From Clostridia bacterium (GTDB lineage Bacteria; Bacillota_A; Clostridia; Oscillospirales; Acutalibacteraceae), in contig JAFPAK010000101.1 in the NCBI GenBank assembly GCA_017390825.1, forward strand, positions 1 through 12,302: a DNA stretch of 12,302 bases, read 5' to 3'. Below, piece after piece: positions 1 through 5,087 of the stretch (positions within the stretch are counted from its first letter, which is position 1; every line of letters starts with the position of its first letter). Both the position numbers and the translations under genes were made by a program. The notes under the pieces were generated by a model, which ran no database searches, was not told the origin of the DNA, and saw only the letters and a program-made list of their open reading frames with translations.

Positions 1-46
1 ATCACCTCATTGATTTTATTATAGTTTAATAGATAATATTTTTCAA
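1..46 (-). promoter_or_regulatory. Leftward promoter and ribosome site for a gene beyond the left edge
   Basis: Read on the minus strand, TTGAAA (41-46) is followed after exactly 17 bases by TATAAT (18-23), a near-consensus sigma-A promoter. GAGGTGAT (1-8), a good Shine-Dalgarno sequence, follows about 10 bases downstream. Transcription should start near position 11, giving a very short leader, so a start codon is expected just left of base 1. This implies an unseen leftward gene that is separate from the glycosyltransferase operon, because a terminator lies between them. The gene itself cannot be identified. Confidence 0.6.
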
Positions 47-55
47 GTTATATTC

Positions 56-212
56 CTCCTAAAGTCGGAGTGATATTATTGCCGTGCGGCAATAGTGTTA
101 TTGAAAACTTGCAGTTTCAGTGTTATTTTATTCGCCCAAAACTGCCGAAGGCAATATCACTTGGACTTTAGTCCAAATATCACTGCACAGCAATATCACT
201 CGCCAAAGGCGA
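56..212. repeat. Array of short hairpin modules joined by an 8-base linker
   Basis: The intergenic stretch is built from small inverted repeats: CTCC/GGAG (56-70, weak), TTGCCG/CGGCAA (79-92), TGAAAACT/AGTTTCA (102-119, imperfect), TGCC/GGCA (143-153), TTGGACT/AGTCCAA (161-176), TGC/GCA (184-192) and TCGCC/GGCGA (200-212). Between them is an 8-base linker: AGTGATAT or AGTGTTAT at 69-76, 94-101 and 119-126, and its reverse complement ATATCACT at 154-161, 177-184 and 193-200. The linker therefore reads one way in the left half and the other way in the right half. The modules differ in stem sequence, so this is not a simple tandem repeat or a CRISPR. I see no coding potential. It may be an intergenic mosaic repeat family or a structured RNA in the 3' region of the glycosyltransferase transcript. 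Confidence 0.65.
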
Positions 213-248
213 ATAAAACTGGCGTTGTATCCTTACGGGTACAACGCC
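213..248 (-). terminator. Intrinsic terminator after the glycosyltransferase gene
   Basis: GGCGTTGTA (221-229) pairs with TACAACGCC (240-248). The stem extends inward through a T-G wobble and two C-G pairs to a TTAC loop. On the minus strand it is followed by AGTTTTATT, a modest T tract, and it lies 27 bases past the stop codon of the leftward glycosyltransferase. On the plus strand it is followed by TTTTC and later T runs (249-270), so it could also stop rightward transcription. Confidence 0.7.
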
Positions 249-275
249 TTTTCTGCATCTTTTTTATTTTTGTGT

Positions 276-1205
276 TCATTCTATCACTTTATCAATAATA
301 AATCTCGGTCGGGCTTTTGATTCCATATATATTTTTCCTATATACTCTCCGATTACGCCAACGGATATAAGCTGTACGCTGCCAACTGTACCAACAAGTA
401 CACCAAGCAGGCTTTCTGCCGAACACATTCCGCTGATAAGCAGACATATCAAAACAGCAAAGCACAGTATAGTTCCTATCACACCCAAGGTAGTGATCAA
501 CCGTATAGGTTTAATACTCAATGAGGTAATACCGTCAACCGCAAACATCAGCATCTTTTTTAGCGGATACTTGCTTTTTCCTGCGGCACGCTCGTTTCGT
601 TCATAATATACATTGCAGCTTCTAAAGCCGACCATCGGCACAATACCTCTTAAAAACATATTGACCTCTTTGAATTCAAACAATGCCTCCAACGCACGGG
701 CGGACATAAGACGGTAATCCGCATGATTATTCACGATATCGCACCCTAGTTTTTCGAGCAGCTTATAGTACATTAAGGCGGTGGTCTTTTTGAAAAAAGT
801 ATCCTTTTTGCGACTGCTGCGTACACCGTAAACGATATCGTAACCATCTTCATAGCAACGGACAAATTCATCAATAGCATTGATATCATCCTGAAGATCA
901 GCATCCATCGATATGACTGCATCTGCCTTTCCCAGCGAATAATTAAGTCCGGCAAGCAATGCATTCTGATGCCCCTTGTTGCAAGAAAGCTTACACCCAA
1001 TGAAAATTTTATTTTCATTGTGCAGTTTTTCGATCGTTGTCCATGTTTCGTCCTTTGAACCGTCGTCAACCAACACTATCCGACTATCCTCTGATATGCT
1101 TCCGTTTTGCATCATATTTTTTACTTTTTTGATAAGAATACCGGCCGTGATAGGCAACACCTCCTGCTCGTTATAGCAAGGGATCACTATATAAAGCTTT
1201 GTCAT
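276..1205 (-). CDS. Polyprenyl-phosphate glycosyltransferase (GtrB/DPM1-like, GT2)
   Basis: A 309-residue family 2 glycosyltransferase that should transfer a sugar from a nucleotide donor to undecaprenyl phosphate on the inner membrane face. Visible motifs: the N-terminal IVIPCYNE (residues 6-13), VDDGS (46-50) for nucleotide binding, and MDADLQDD (100-107) with the metal-binding DxD. The AAGKSKYPLKK segment (207-217) is typical of the GtrB/ArnC/DPM1 group. Two hydrophobic segments near residues 236-258 and 268-290 anchor the C-terminus, and the length is normal for the group. The ATG is preceded by AGGAGG at good spacing, and the start lies 35 bases inside the upstream gene, so translation is likely coupled. 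The GT-C-like protein just upstream is the natural partner that would use the lipid-linked sugar outside. The identity of the sugar and acceptor cannot be read from the sequence. Confidence 0.9.
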   Translation of the reverse strand: MTKLYIVIPCYNEQEVLPITAGILIKKVKNMMQNGSISEDSRIVLVDDGSKDETWTTIEKLHNENKIFIGCKLSCNKGHQNALLAGLNYSLGKADAVISMDADLQDDINAIDEFVRCYEDGYDIVYGVRSSRKKDTFFKKTTALMYYKLLEKLGCDIVNNHADYRLMSARALEALFEFKEVNMFLRGIVPMVGFRSCNVYYERNERAAGKSKYPLKKMLMFAVDGITSLSIKPIRLITTLGVIGTILCFAVLICLLISGMCSAESLLGVLVGTVGSVQLISVGVIGEYIGKIYMESKARPRFIIDKVIE

Positions 1206-3279
1206 TTAACTTCCTCCTTATAAGATAGTGTGCAGCCGCCATAACGACAGCAGCAATTGTTATAAAAAACGCATATTGTACAGCGGAATAATAGTTTCCG
1301 CTGTATTTTTTATAGGCATTAATATACATATCTGTACGCTCATCACCGCCTTGCGTGCACTTGCCCGGATACAGATCAATTCCGTTGGTACGCATATGGC
1401 GAAATACTATTGAATCTGCCGTATTTGTGGAATATGGCGTGATCTTCAGGCAGTACATTACATGATCATCGCTTTTCCCGCCCGAAAAACGCAAATATAT
1501 TTTTCCGCCTTTAACATCAGCAGCAGATACTGTTTGCTTATAACACTCAGACCCGCACCGATAAAGATTTATACTGTATTTTGCTGTGCTGTTTTTATCT
1601 GTTATCTTTGTCGAAAGCTCTACGGTATTTATATCAGCAGCGGCATAAAAGATTTGAGTCAGTTTCCCGTTATCCGTGATCTTCGGATAATCACAAAGCA
1701 ATGTATCTGAACCGTAATCGAGTGAATAATCGGTAAATGACATCTCCTGCTTTACATACGGCACATACCCGACAATGCTTACACATATGAACAATGCCGA
1801 TACGATATAAAGCAGCTTACGCAATTTCTTTGATGTATTATGCAATGAAATATGCTCAGTTCCATCAGCCGCAAGTATCAGAATCGCTGATAAAAACGGT
1901 ATGGAATACTCTGCCTTCGCTTCCCACAGTATATAAAACACCATACCTCCGAGCAGCGTGACGGAAAACAACAACATCACATCATTACGCTTTCTTATCT
2001 GATGCCATATGCTGACACATGCAAGAATAAGCGTTGCAAAGCGAAAGCCTTGTGCATACAACATAAATGCATTGCGTTTTTCGCCGTAAATGTAATCGTA
2101 AACGCTACACTCTGTACAGTCCTTTGAAGTTCGGCGGTAACAATTGTTGCCGCCTGAAGAAAAGGTGATACCCAGCTTTTTTATAGCGTGAGCTGCCGTG
2201 CCGACGATTCCTCTATCTTTAATACGACGGCATATTTCCTCAATATTACCTTTTCGCATTTCATCTGTGTTTACATATTGTGATGTAAAAATATAATCCG
2301 CCCTGTCGTATTGTCCGGTTTTGTTAAGACCGAGCATTATCCAATGTGTAAGAGGAAAATGCTTCGAGCCGTCCTCAACATATGCTTCTATACATTCATT
2401 CATCACAGCAAAAACAGAACAAAATCCGATGATGACGCATAACCCGACAATACACGCACGCTTTATCATATCCTTTCGTTTTAAAATATAAAGCACACCG
2501 CATACAACAAAGGCTATCAGAAAAAATATTGCAGTAGGGCGTATAAGATATCCGATGACCGCCACCGCACCCATTAAAACACTATACACTGAAATCAGAA
2601 ATTTTCTTTTGCATCTTGCGATCTGTGCTATTAAATTTAATATCACACTCATCGGCAAAAGGCTGTATGTGCAGGTATAGACCCACGGCAAACAGAGATA
2701 ATATACGGGATTTAATGCAATAAGCAATAAAACGCTTGTTGCTTTTTGTATTGAAAGCAGTTTCTTCAGAGCATTAAAAACAAATATGTGGGATGTGAAA
2801 GTTACTATTACATTAACTATTACCACCGCAAAAAAACGATCGGATACACCTATTACATCAAGCACTTTAAAAAAAGCTGTATGGATCAGCACAAACATAT
2901 TGTTGTTGCCGTAAACGGTGAAATAGTGCATGGATTCATCTATATACTGCTCGCTGCCGTTTGCCAGTGCTGACGCTTGCTGAAGTGTGATATATCCGTC
3001 TGTCAATGGTCTTCCTGCAAAAACGCACGCAAATATCAGCATAACAATGCCCATTAGTGCAAAGAGTATATATGATACTCGTTTGCAGTATACATCACAG
3101 AGCGCATTTATCTTCTTCATTGCGAATAACAACAGTATGCCTATTACTGTGCCGGTGCAAAATACAGTTATTGAAAACACTGCATTTTCGGTATAAAGCT
3201 CTGAATAAAAGCTGAGATCCGTGCTATTAAATAATGTAAATGCCGTTGCCGTAATTAAAAGAAAAAGCGTGACGGACAA
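1171..3279 (-). CDS. Large GT-C-like multi-pass membrane protein
   Basis: About 702 residues with a dozen or so hydrophobic segments. After the first segments, RPLTDGYITLQQASAL (residues 90-105) has the acidic loop position expected of GT-C glycosyltransferases (PMT/ArnT-like), and LWEAKAEYSIPF (451-462) resembles the conserved E..RY.lP segment late in such proteins. Residues 511-662 form one long polar, probably extracytoplasmic stretch with several cysteines (529, 575, 579, 610, 641), before a final membrane helix (about 664-687) and a basic tail. It probably uses the lipid-linked sugar made by the overlapping downstream GtrB-like gene, a common two-gene arrangement for decorating wall polymers or glycoproteins. 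The start is uncertain. The TTG at 3277-3279 lacks a good ribosome site, while the frame stays open upstream to 3315 and encodes a basic stretch (SIARKLLL) fitting a membrane-anchor N-terminus. I infer the GT-C role from layout and motifs; no exact family is recognised. Confidence 0.75.
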   Translation of the reverse strand: MSVTLFLLITATAFTLFNSTDLSFYSELYTENAVFSITVFCTGTVIGILLLFAMKKINALCDVYCKRVSYILFALMGIVMLIFACVFAGRPLTDGYITLQQASALANGSEQYIDESMHYFTVYGNNNMFVLIHTAFFKVLDVIGVSDRFFAVVIVNVIVTFTSHIFVFNALKKLLSIQKATSVLLLIALNPVYYLCLPWVYTCTYSLLPMSVILNLIAQIARCKRKFLISVYSVLMGAVAVIGYLIRPTAIFFLIAFVVCGVLYILKRKDMIKRACIVGLCVIIGFCSVFAVMNECIEAYVEDGSKHFPLTHWIMLGLNKTGQYDRADYIFTSQYVNTDEMRKGNIEEICRRIKDRGIVGTAAHAIKKLGITFSSGGNNCYRRTSKDCTECSVYDYIYGEKRNAFMLYAQGFRFATLILACVSIWHQIRKRNDVMLLFSVTLLGGMVFYILWEAKAEYSIPFLSAILILAADGTEHISLHNTSKKLRKLLYIVSALFICVSIVGYVPYVKQEMSFTDYSLDYGSDTLLCDYPKITDNGKLTQIFYAAADINTVELSTKITDKNSTAKYSINLYRCGSECYKQTVSAADVKGGKIYLRFSGGKSDDHVMYCLKITPYSTNTADSIVFRHMRTNGIDLYPGKCTQGGDERTDMYINAYKKYSGNYYSAVQYAFFITIAAVVMAAAHYLIRRKLNDKALYSDPLL

Positions 3280-3343
3280 AAGCAGTTTTCTTGCGATTGA
3301 AATTAATATATTAATTCACTTCTTTTCAATTTAGTCCAATATT

Positions 3344-3372
3344 AATATACATTAGTATTTTGATGTTGTCAA
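3344..3372 (-). promoter_or_regulatory. Promoter of the leftward glycosyltransferase operon
   Basis: On the minus strand a perfect TTGACA (3367-3372) is separated by 17 bases from TATATT (3344-3349), one mismatch from the -10 consensus. The predicted start near 3337 gives a leader of about 20-60 bases, depending on which start codon the membrane-protein gene uses. The -35 overlaps a small palindrome TGTTG-T-CAACA (3364-3374) and lies beside the operator candidate at 3381-3397. Confidence 0.7.
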
Positions 3373-3395
3373 CAATAATTTTACAATAGTATTGT
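3366..3395 (+). promoter_or_regulatory. Possible promoter of the XRE gene
   Basis: TTGTCA (3366-3371) and TATTGT (3390-3395) are spaced by 18 bases on the plus strand, weak but usable matches. If real, its -35 almost coincides with the -35 of the opposite promoter and its -10 lies inside the palindrome at 3381-3397. AAGGAG (3409-3414) then leads to the ATG at 3422. The -10 assignment is tentative. Confidence 0.35.
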
Positions 3396-3397
3396 AA
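3381..3397. promoter_or_regulatory. Palindromic operator candidate between divergent genes
   Basis: TTACAATA-G-TATTGTAA is a perfect inverted repeat with 8-base arms and a single central base. It lies 25 bases upstream of the XRE start codon and 9 bases upstream of the -35 of the opposite promoter. Repressors of the XRE/SinR type commonly bind such short palindromes in their own promoter regions, so autoregulation plus control of the divergent operon is the natural inference. Binding is not shown by the sequence. Confidence 0.5.
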
Positions 3398-3421
3398 TCT
3401 TATACATCAAGGAGATCGGTT

Positions 3422-3700
3422 ATGTTTGGGACAAGAATTAAAGAATTGCGGCTATCTCTAGGATTAAATCAAGTAGCTTTTGCATCACGGCTTTGCGTTA
3501 CAAAACAAAGTGTAAGCAATTGGGAAAACGGCAATATTCAACCCTCTATAGATATGTTGGTCAAAATTTCCAGACTTTATTCAGTAAGTGCAGATTATTT
3601 ACTCGGACTCGACGATCGTCACACCTTAGACGCAACCGGGCTTACTGACGATCAGCTATCGCATATTCAAATCCTTATCAACGACTTGCGTGAAAAATAA
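3422..3700 (+). CDS. XRE-family helix-turn-helix regulator
   Basis: A 92-residue DNA-binding protein. Residues 3-62 form a Cro/C1-type domain: RIKELRLSLGLNQVAFASRL followed by the recognition-helix region CVTKQSVSNWENG (25-37) and the typical PSIDMLVKISRLYSVSADYLLGL ending. The C-terminal 25-30 residues are a short helical tail that may mediate dimerisation; there is no sensor or enzyme domain. The ATG has AAGGAG seven bases upstream. The gene is divergent from the membrane-protein/glycosyltransferase operon, with a palindrome in the shared promoter region, so it is the best candidate regulator of that operon and of itself. It ends directly against a strong hairpin. The family assignment is firm; the target and signal are inferred. 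Confidence 0.9.
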   Translation: MFGTRIKELRLSLGLNQVAFASRLCVTKQSVSNWENGNIQPSIDMLVKISRLYSVSADYLLGLDDRHTLDATGLTDDQLSHIQILINDLREK

Positions 3701-3734
3701 GAAAGCCACAAAGCATTTCTGCTTTGTGGCTTTC
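3692..3734. terminator. Bidirectional terminator between convergent genes
   Basis: GAAAGCCACAAAGCA (3701-3715) pairs perfectly over 15 bases with TGCTTTGTGGCTTTC (3720-3734) around a TTTC loop. It begins right after the XRE stop codon and lies 20 bases past the stop of the convergent hydrolase gene. On the minus strand it is followed by TTATTTTT (3692-3699 reversed), a good T tract. On the plus strand the tract is weak, so it should work best for the leftward transcript. Confidence 0.8.
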
Positions 3735-3754
3735 GACACATTAATACTATATTT

Positions 3755-4435
3755 TTACTCAAACACTATTTCTTTATATAATTGCGGAATAACTTTATGT
3801 TTCACGTGAAACGCTTTCGGATCAAGCTCATCAAACATACCGAAATGCACGGGAACTGTATATCTGGCATTTACCTTTTCGGCAAACAAAGCCGCATCTT
3901 CCATATTCATATTGTTACCAACACCGTTGATCGGCAGAAATACGGCATAGATATCATCAGGCAGTTCATTAAAGATGTTATCATTATATAATGTATCACC
4001 CGTGATATAGTATTTCTTCTCGCCGTCATCAACCACAATGCCGATTGCAGTCGGCTCTGAATGATACGCCTTGATTGCCGTGATAGTTACACCGCTTTGC
4101 GTCCAGCGTGTGCCTGGATCGAAACGGACATAGTTATGACCGTGTTTGTATGAAAGCAGCTTGGTATAGCTCTCGGCAGAGCCGATAACTGTGATCTGCT
4201 TATCCTCACGAGATAAATATACCGGCACTGTTTCAGGATCTAAATGATCCAGATGATCGTGCGTGCATATATAAATATCAGGATGAATATCAAATAATCC
4301 TTCATCTACCGGCACTCTGCGCCAATTATTCGGATTAACCTTAACAACGCTATCGGAAAGATAGGGATCAACAATTATCGTAAGGTCTTCAGTTTCAAAG
4401 AGCAAACCTGCCTGCCCAAGCCAAGTAATTTTCAT
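3755..4435 (-). CDS. UlaG-like metallo-beta-lactamase-fold hydrolase
   Basis: A 226-residue soluble metal-dependent hydrolase. The N-terminus MKITWLGQAGLLFE matches the opening beta strand of the UlaG-like branch. The metal-binding signature THDHLDH lies at residues 58-64, with further likely ligands H125 (AYHSEP), D147 (ITGDTLY) and H197 (VPVHFGMF). It is much shorter than UlaG proper (ascorbate-6-phosphate lactonase), so that substrate should not be assumed; the family often hydrolyses phosphodiesters, lactones or similar bonds. I chose the ATG at 4433-4435 because GAGGTG sits six bases upstream. A longer in-frame start at 4495 would read through the promoter. The gene has its own promoter and ends at the shared terminator. 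A parS-like sequence lies in the codons for residues 208-213 (AFHVKH). The fold is certain, the substrate unknown. Confidence 0.85.
   Translation of the reverse strand: MKITWLGQAGLLFETEDLTIIVDPYLSDSVVKVNPNNWRRVPVDEGLFDIHPDIYICTHDHLDHLDPETVPVYLSREDKQITVIGSAESYTKLLSYKHGHNYVRFDPGTRWTQSGVTITAIKAYHSEPTAIGIVVDDGEKKYYITGDTLYNDNIFNELPDDIYAVFLPINGVGNNMNMEDAALFAEKVNARYTVPVHFGMFDELDPKAFHVKHKVIPQLYKEIVFE
3798..3813. other. parS: parS-like site inside the hydrolase coding sequence
   Basis: TGTTTCACGTGAAACG matches the 16-base Bacillus-type parS consensus (TGTTTCACGTGAAACA) at 15 positions, differing only at the last base. ParB/Spo0J nucleates on such sites and spreads as a CTP-dependent clamp. Here the site encodes part of AFHVKH near the C-terminus of the hydrolase. 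The parA-parB genes lie 1.3-2.9 kb to the right, which makes a functional role likely. Confidence 0.8.
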
Positions 4436-4441
4436 AATTAA

Positions 4442-4483
4442 CACCTCATTGTCCATTATAGAGCATTGTAATAAAAAAATCAA
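4442..4483 (-). promoter_or_regulatory. Promoter and ribosome site of the UlaG-like gene
   Basis: On the minus strand TTGATT (4478-4483) is spaced by 17 bases from a perfect TATAAT (4455-4460). The start site should fall near 4448, immediately before GAGGTG (4442-4447), so the leader would be only about 13 bases. The -35 hexamer lies in the T-rich tail of the AbrB gene's terminator. Confidence 0.6.
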
Positions 4484-4507
4484 GAGCATCGTCAAAGCAC
4501 GATGCTC
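4471..4507 (-). terminator. Intrinsic terminator of the AbrB-like gene
   Basis: GAGCATCGT (4484-4492) pairs perfectly with ACGATGCTC (4499-4507) around a six-base loop. On the minus strand the hairpin is followed by TTGATTTTTTTAT, a strong T tract, and lies 18 bases past the stop codon of the AbrB-like gene. There is no T tract on the plus side, so the direction is clear. Confidence 0.85.
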
Positions 4508-4524
4508 CTAATTCAATGAAACTC

Positions 4525-4779
4525 TTATTCAGCAGATGCTACTGCTGCCATCTCAGCAAGACACTTCTTGCAAATACGCTTTCCGTTAACATCTTTTACA
4601 TCATCAAGTGTACCGCAAAGGATGCATGCGCGGATGCTCTTCTCAAAAATGATTTTGTTACCCTCAACGCTGATTGCGAGCGGAGTGTCAGTCGGAAGAT
4701 TGAGGCTCTTTCTGATCTCCATCGGAATAACAACTCTGCCAAGCTTGTCAATGCAACGCTCCATACCTGTGTAACTCAT
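4525..4779 (-). CDS. AbrB-family transition-state-type regulator with zinc-ribbon-like tail
   Basis: An 84-residue DNA-binding protein. Residues 1-50 match the AbrB/SpoVT swapped-hairpin domain: GMERCIDKLGRVVIPMEIRKSLNL, then PLAISVEGNKIIFEKS. The C-terminal part has CILC (54-57) and CKKC (72-75), four cysteines spaced to bind a metal, a tail common in clostridial AbrB-like proteins. It probably acts as a multimeric repressor in growth-phase or sporulation control, but its targets are not visible. I take the ATG at 4777-4779 because GGAGGTG (4786-4792) precedes it by six bases; an in-frame ATG at 4792-4794 overlaps that ribosome site and is unlikely. The gene is monocistronic, with its own promoter, a palindrome at the transcript start and a strong terminator. 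It is divergent from parA. Confidence 0.88.
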   Translation of the reverse strand: MSYTGMERCIDKLGRVVIPMEIRKSLNLPTDTPLAISVEGNKIIFEKSIRACILCGTLDDVKDVNGKRICKKCLAEMAAVASAE

Positions 4780-4809
4780 AGTTTGCACCTCCATAAATAT
4801 TAAACATTG

Positions 4810-4824
4810 AGTGTTTCAAACACT
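4810..4824. promoter_or_regulatory. Palindrome at the transcript start of the AbrB-like gene
   Basis: AGTGTTT-C-AAACACT is a perfect inverted repeat with 7-base arms. Given the promoter at 4831-4859, it should cover about +1 to +15 of the transcript. It could be an operator for autoregulation or a stabilising 5' stem-loop. It shares TGTTTC and AAACA with the parS half sites but lacks the central bases, so I do not call it a parS. Confidence 0.5.
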
Positions 4825-4830
4825 AATCGC

Positions 4831-4859
4831 ATTATACAACAATTTTTTCCTTTTGTAAA
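4831..4859 (-). promoter_or_regulatory. Promoter of the AbrB-like gene
   Basis: On the minus strand TTTACA (4854-4859) and a perfect TATAAT (4831-4836) are separated by 17 bases. The predicted start is near 4824, giving a leader of about 45 bases that contains the palindrome and the GGAGGTG ribosome site. Confidence 0.75.
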
Positions 4860-4990
4860 GGGGTTATGATAAAAATTTGCAGAAAATTAATAATATTTAG
4901 CATAATATTATATATTTCATTCATTTTACCTGATTTTTCTAATAAATTTCTAATAAAATATTTTTAATTCTAACTTTCGACAGCGGATAA
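4860..4990. other. Very AT-rich intergenic stretch with an 11-base tandem repeat
   Basis: This part of the 308-base gap between the divergent AbrB and parA genes is strongly AT-rich. It contains two exact tandem copies of TTTCTAATAAA (4936-4946 and 4947-4957). I see no gene, no RNA gene and no full DnaA box here. It may be bent or easily melted DNA, but nothing in it proves an origin. Confidence 0.45.
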
Positions 4991-5021
4991 ATTCAAATGT
5001 TTCATGTGAAACATTTGAATT
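4990..5021. other. parS: parS-like site within a longer palindrome, upstream of parA
   Basis: The core TGTTTCATGTGAAACA (4998-5013) differs from the Bacillus parS consensus at one central base. The symmetry runs further, over 4990-5021, with 15 of 16 base pairs matching, the only mismatch being the central T-G. It sits about 50 bases upstream of the predicted parA transcription start, so ParB binding could both load the segregation complex and influence parAB expression. There is no clean T tract next to it, so a terminator role is less likely. Confidence 0.85.
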
Positions 5022-5046
5022 CCCTCTTTATTTTTATCCTATATCG

Positions 5047-5084
5047 TGATATAATGTAAATATAAATAATGCTACGGAGGTGAT
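5047..5084 (+). promoter_or_regulatory. Extended -10 promoter and ribosome site of the parA operon
   Basis: TGATATAAT (5047-5055) is a perfect extended -10 element. The -35 position holds only a weak TTTATT (5027-5032), which the TGn extension can compensate. GGAGGTGAT (5076-5084), an ideal Shine-Dalgarno sequence, lies three bases before the TTG start at 5088 and decides that start. This promoter probably serves parA, parB, serS and the cyclase gene. Confidence 0.65.
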
Positions 5085-5087
5085 ATA

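Noticed and set aside
26..59. Minus-strand AGGAGG (55-60) followed by a TTG-started six-codon frame
   Set aside because: Too short to support a peptide; the TTG is part of a promoter -35 and the AGGAGG belongs to the first weak hairpin module.
56..212. CRISPR array
   Set aside because: Linkers are only 8 bases, stems differ from module to module, the linker changes orientation, and no cas genes are present.
95..320. Short rightward open frames over the hairpin array and terminator
   Set aside because: They are made of the repeat modules and terminator, have no ribosome site and show no protein-like composition.
4436..4495. Longer N-terminus for the UlaG-like hydrolase
   Set aside because: It would run through the promoter and terminator sequence; the conserved family start is the ATG at 4433-4435 with GAGGTG upstream.
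4780..4794. Five-residue longer start for the AbrB-like gene
   Set aside because: That ATG overlaps the GGAGGTG ribosome site which serves the ATG at 4777-4779.
4985..5039. Two TTATCC half-matches around the parS-like site as DnaA boxes
   Set aside because: Neither continues as TTATCCACA, and their distances from the palindrome centre are unequal.
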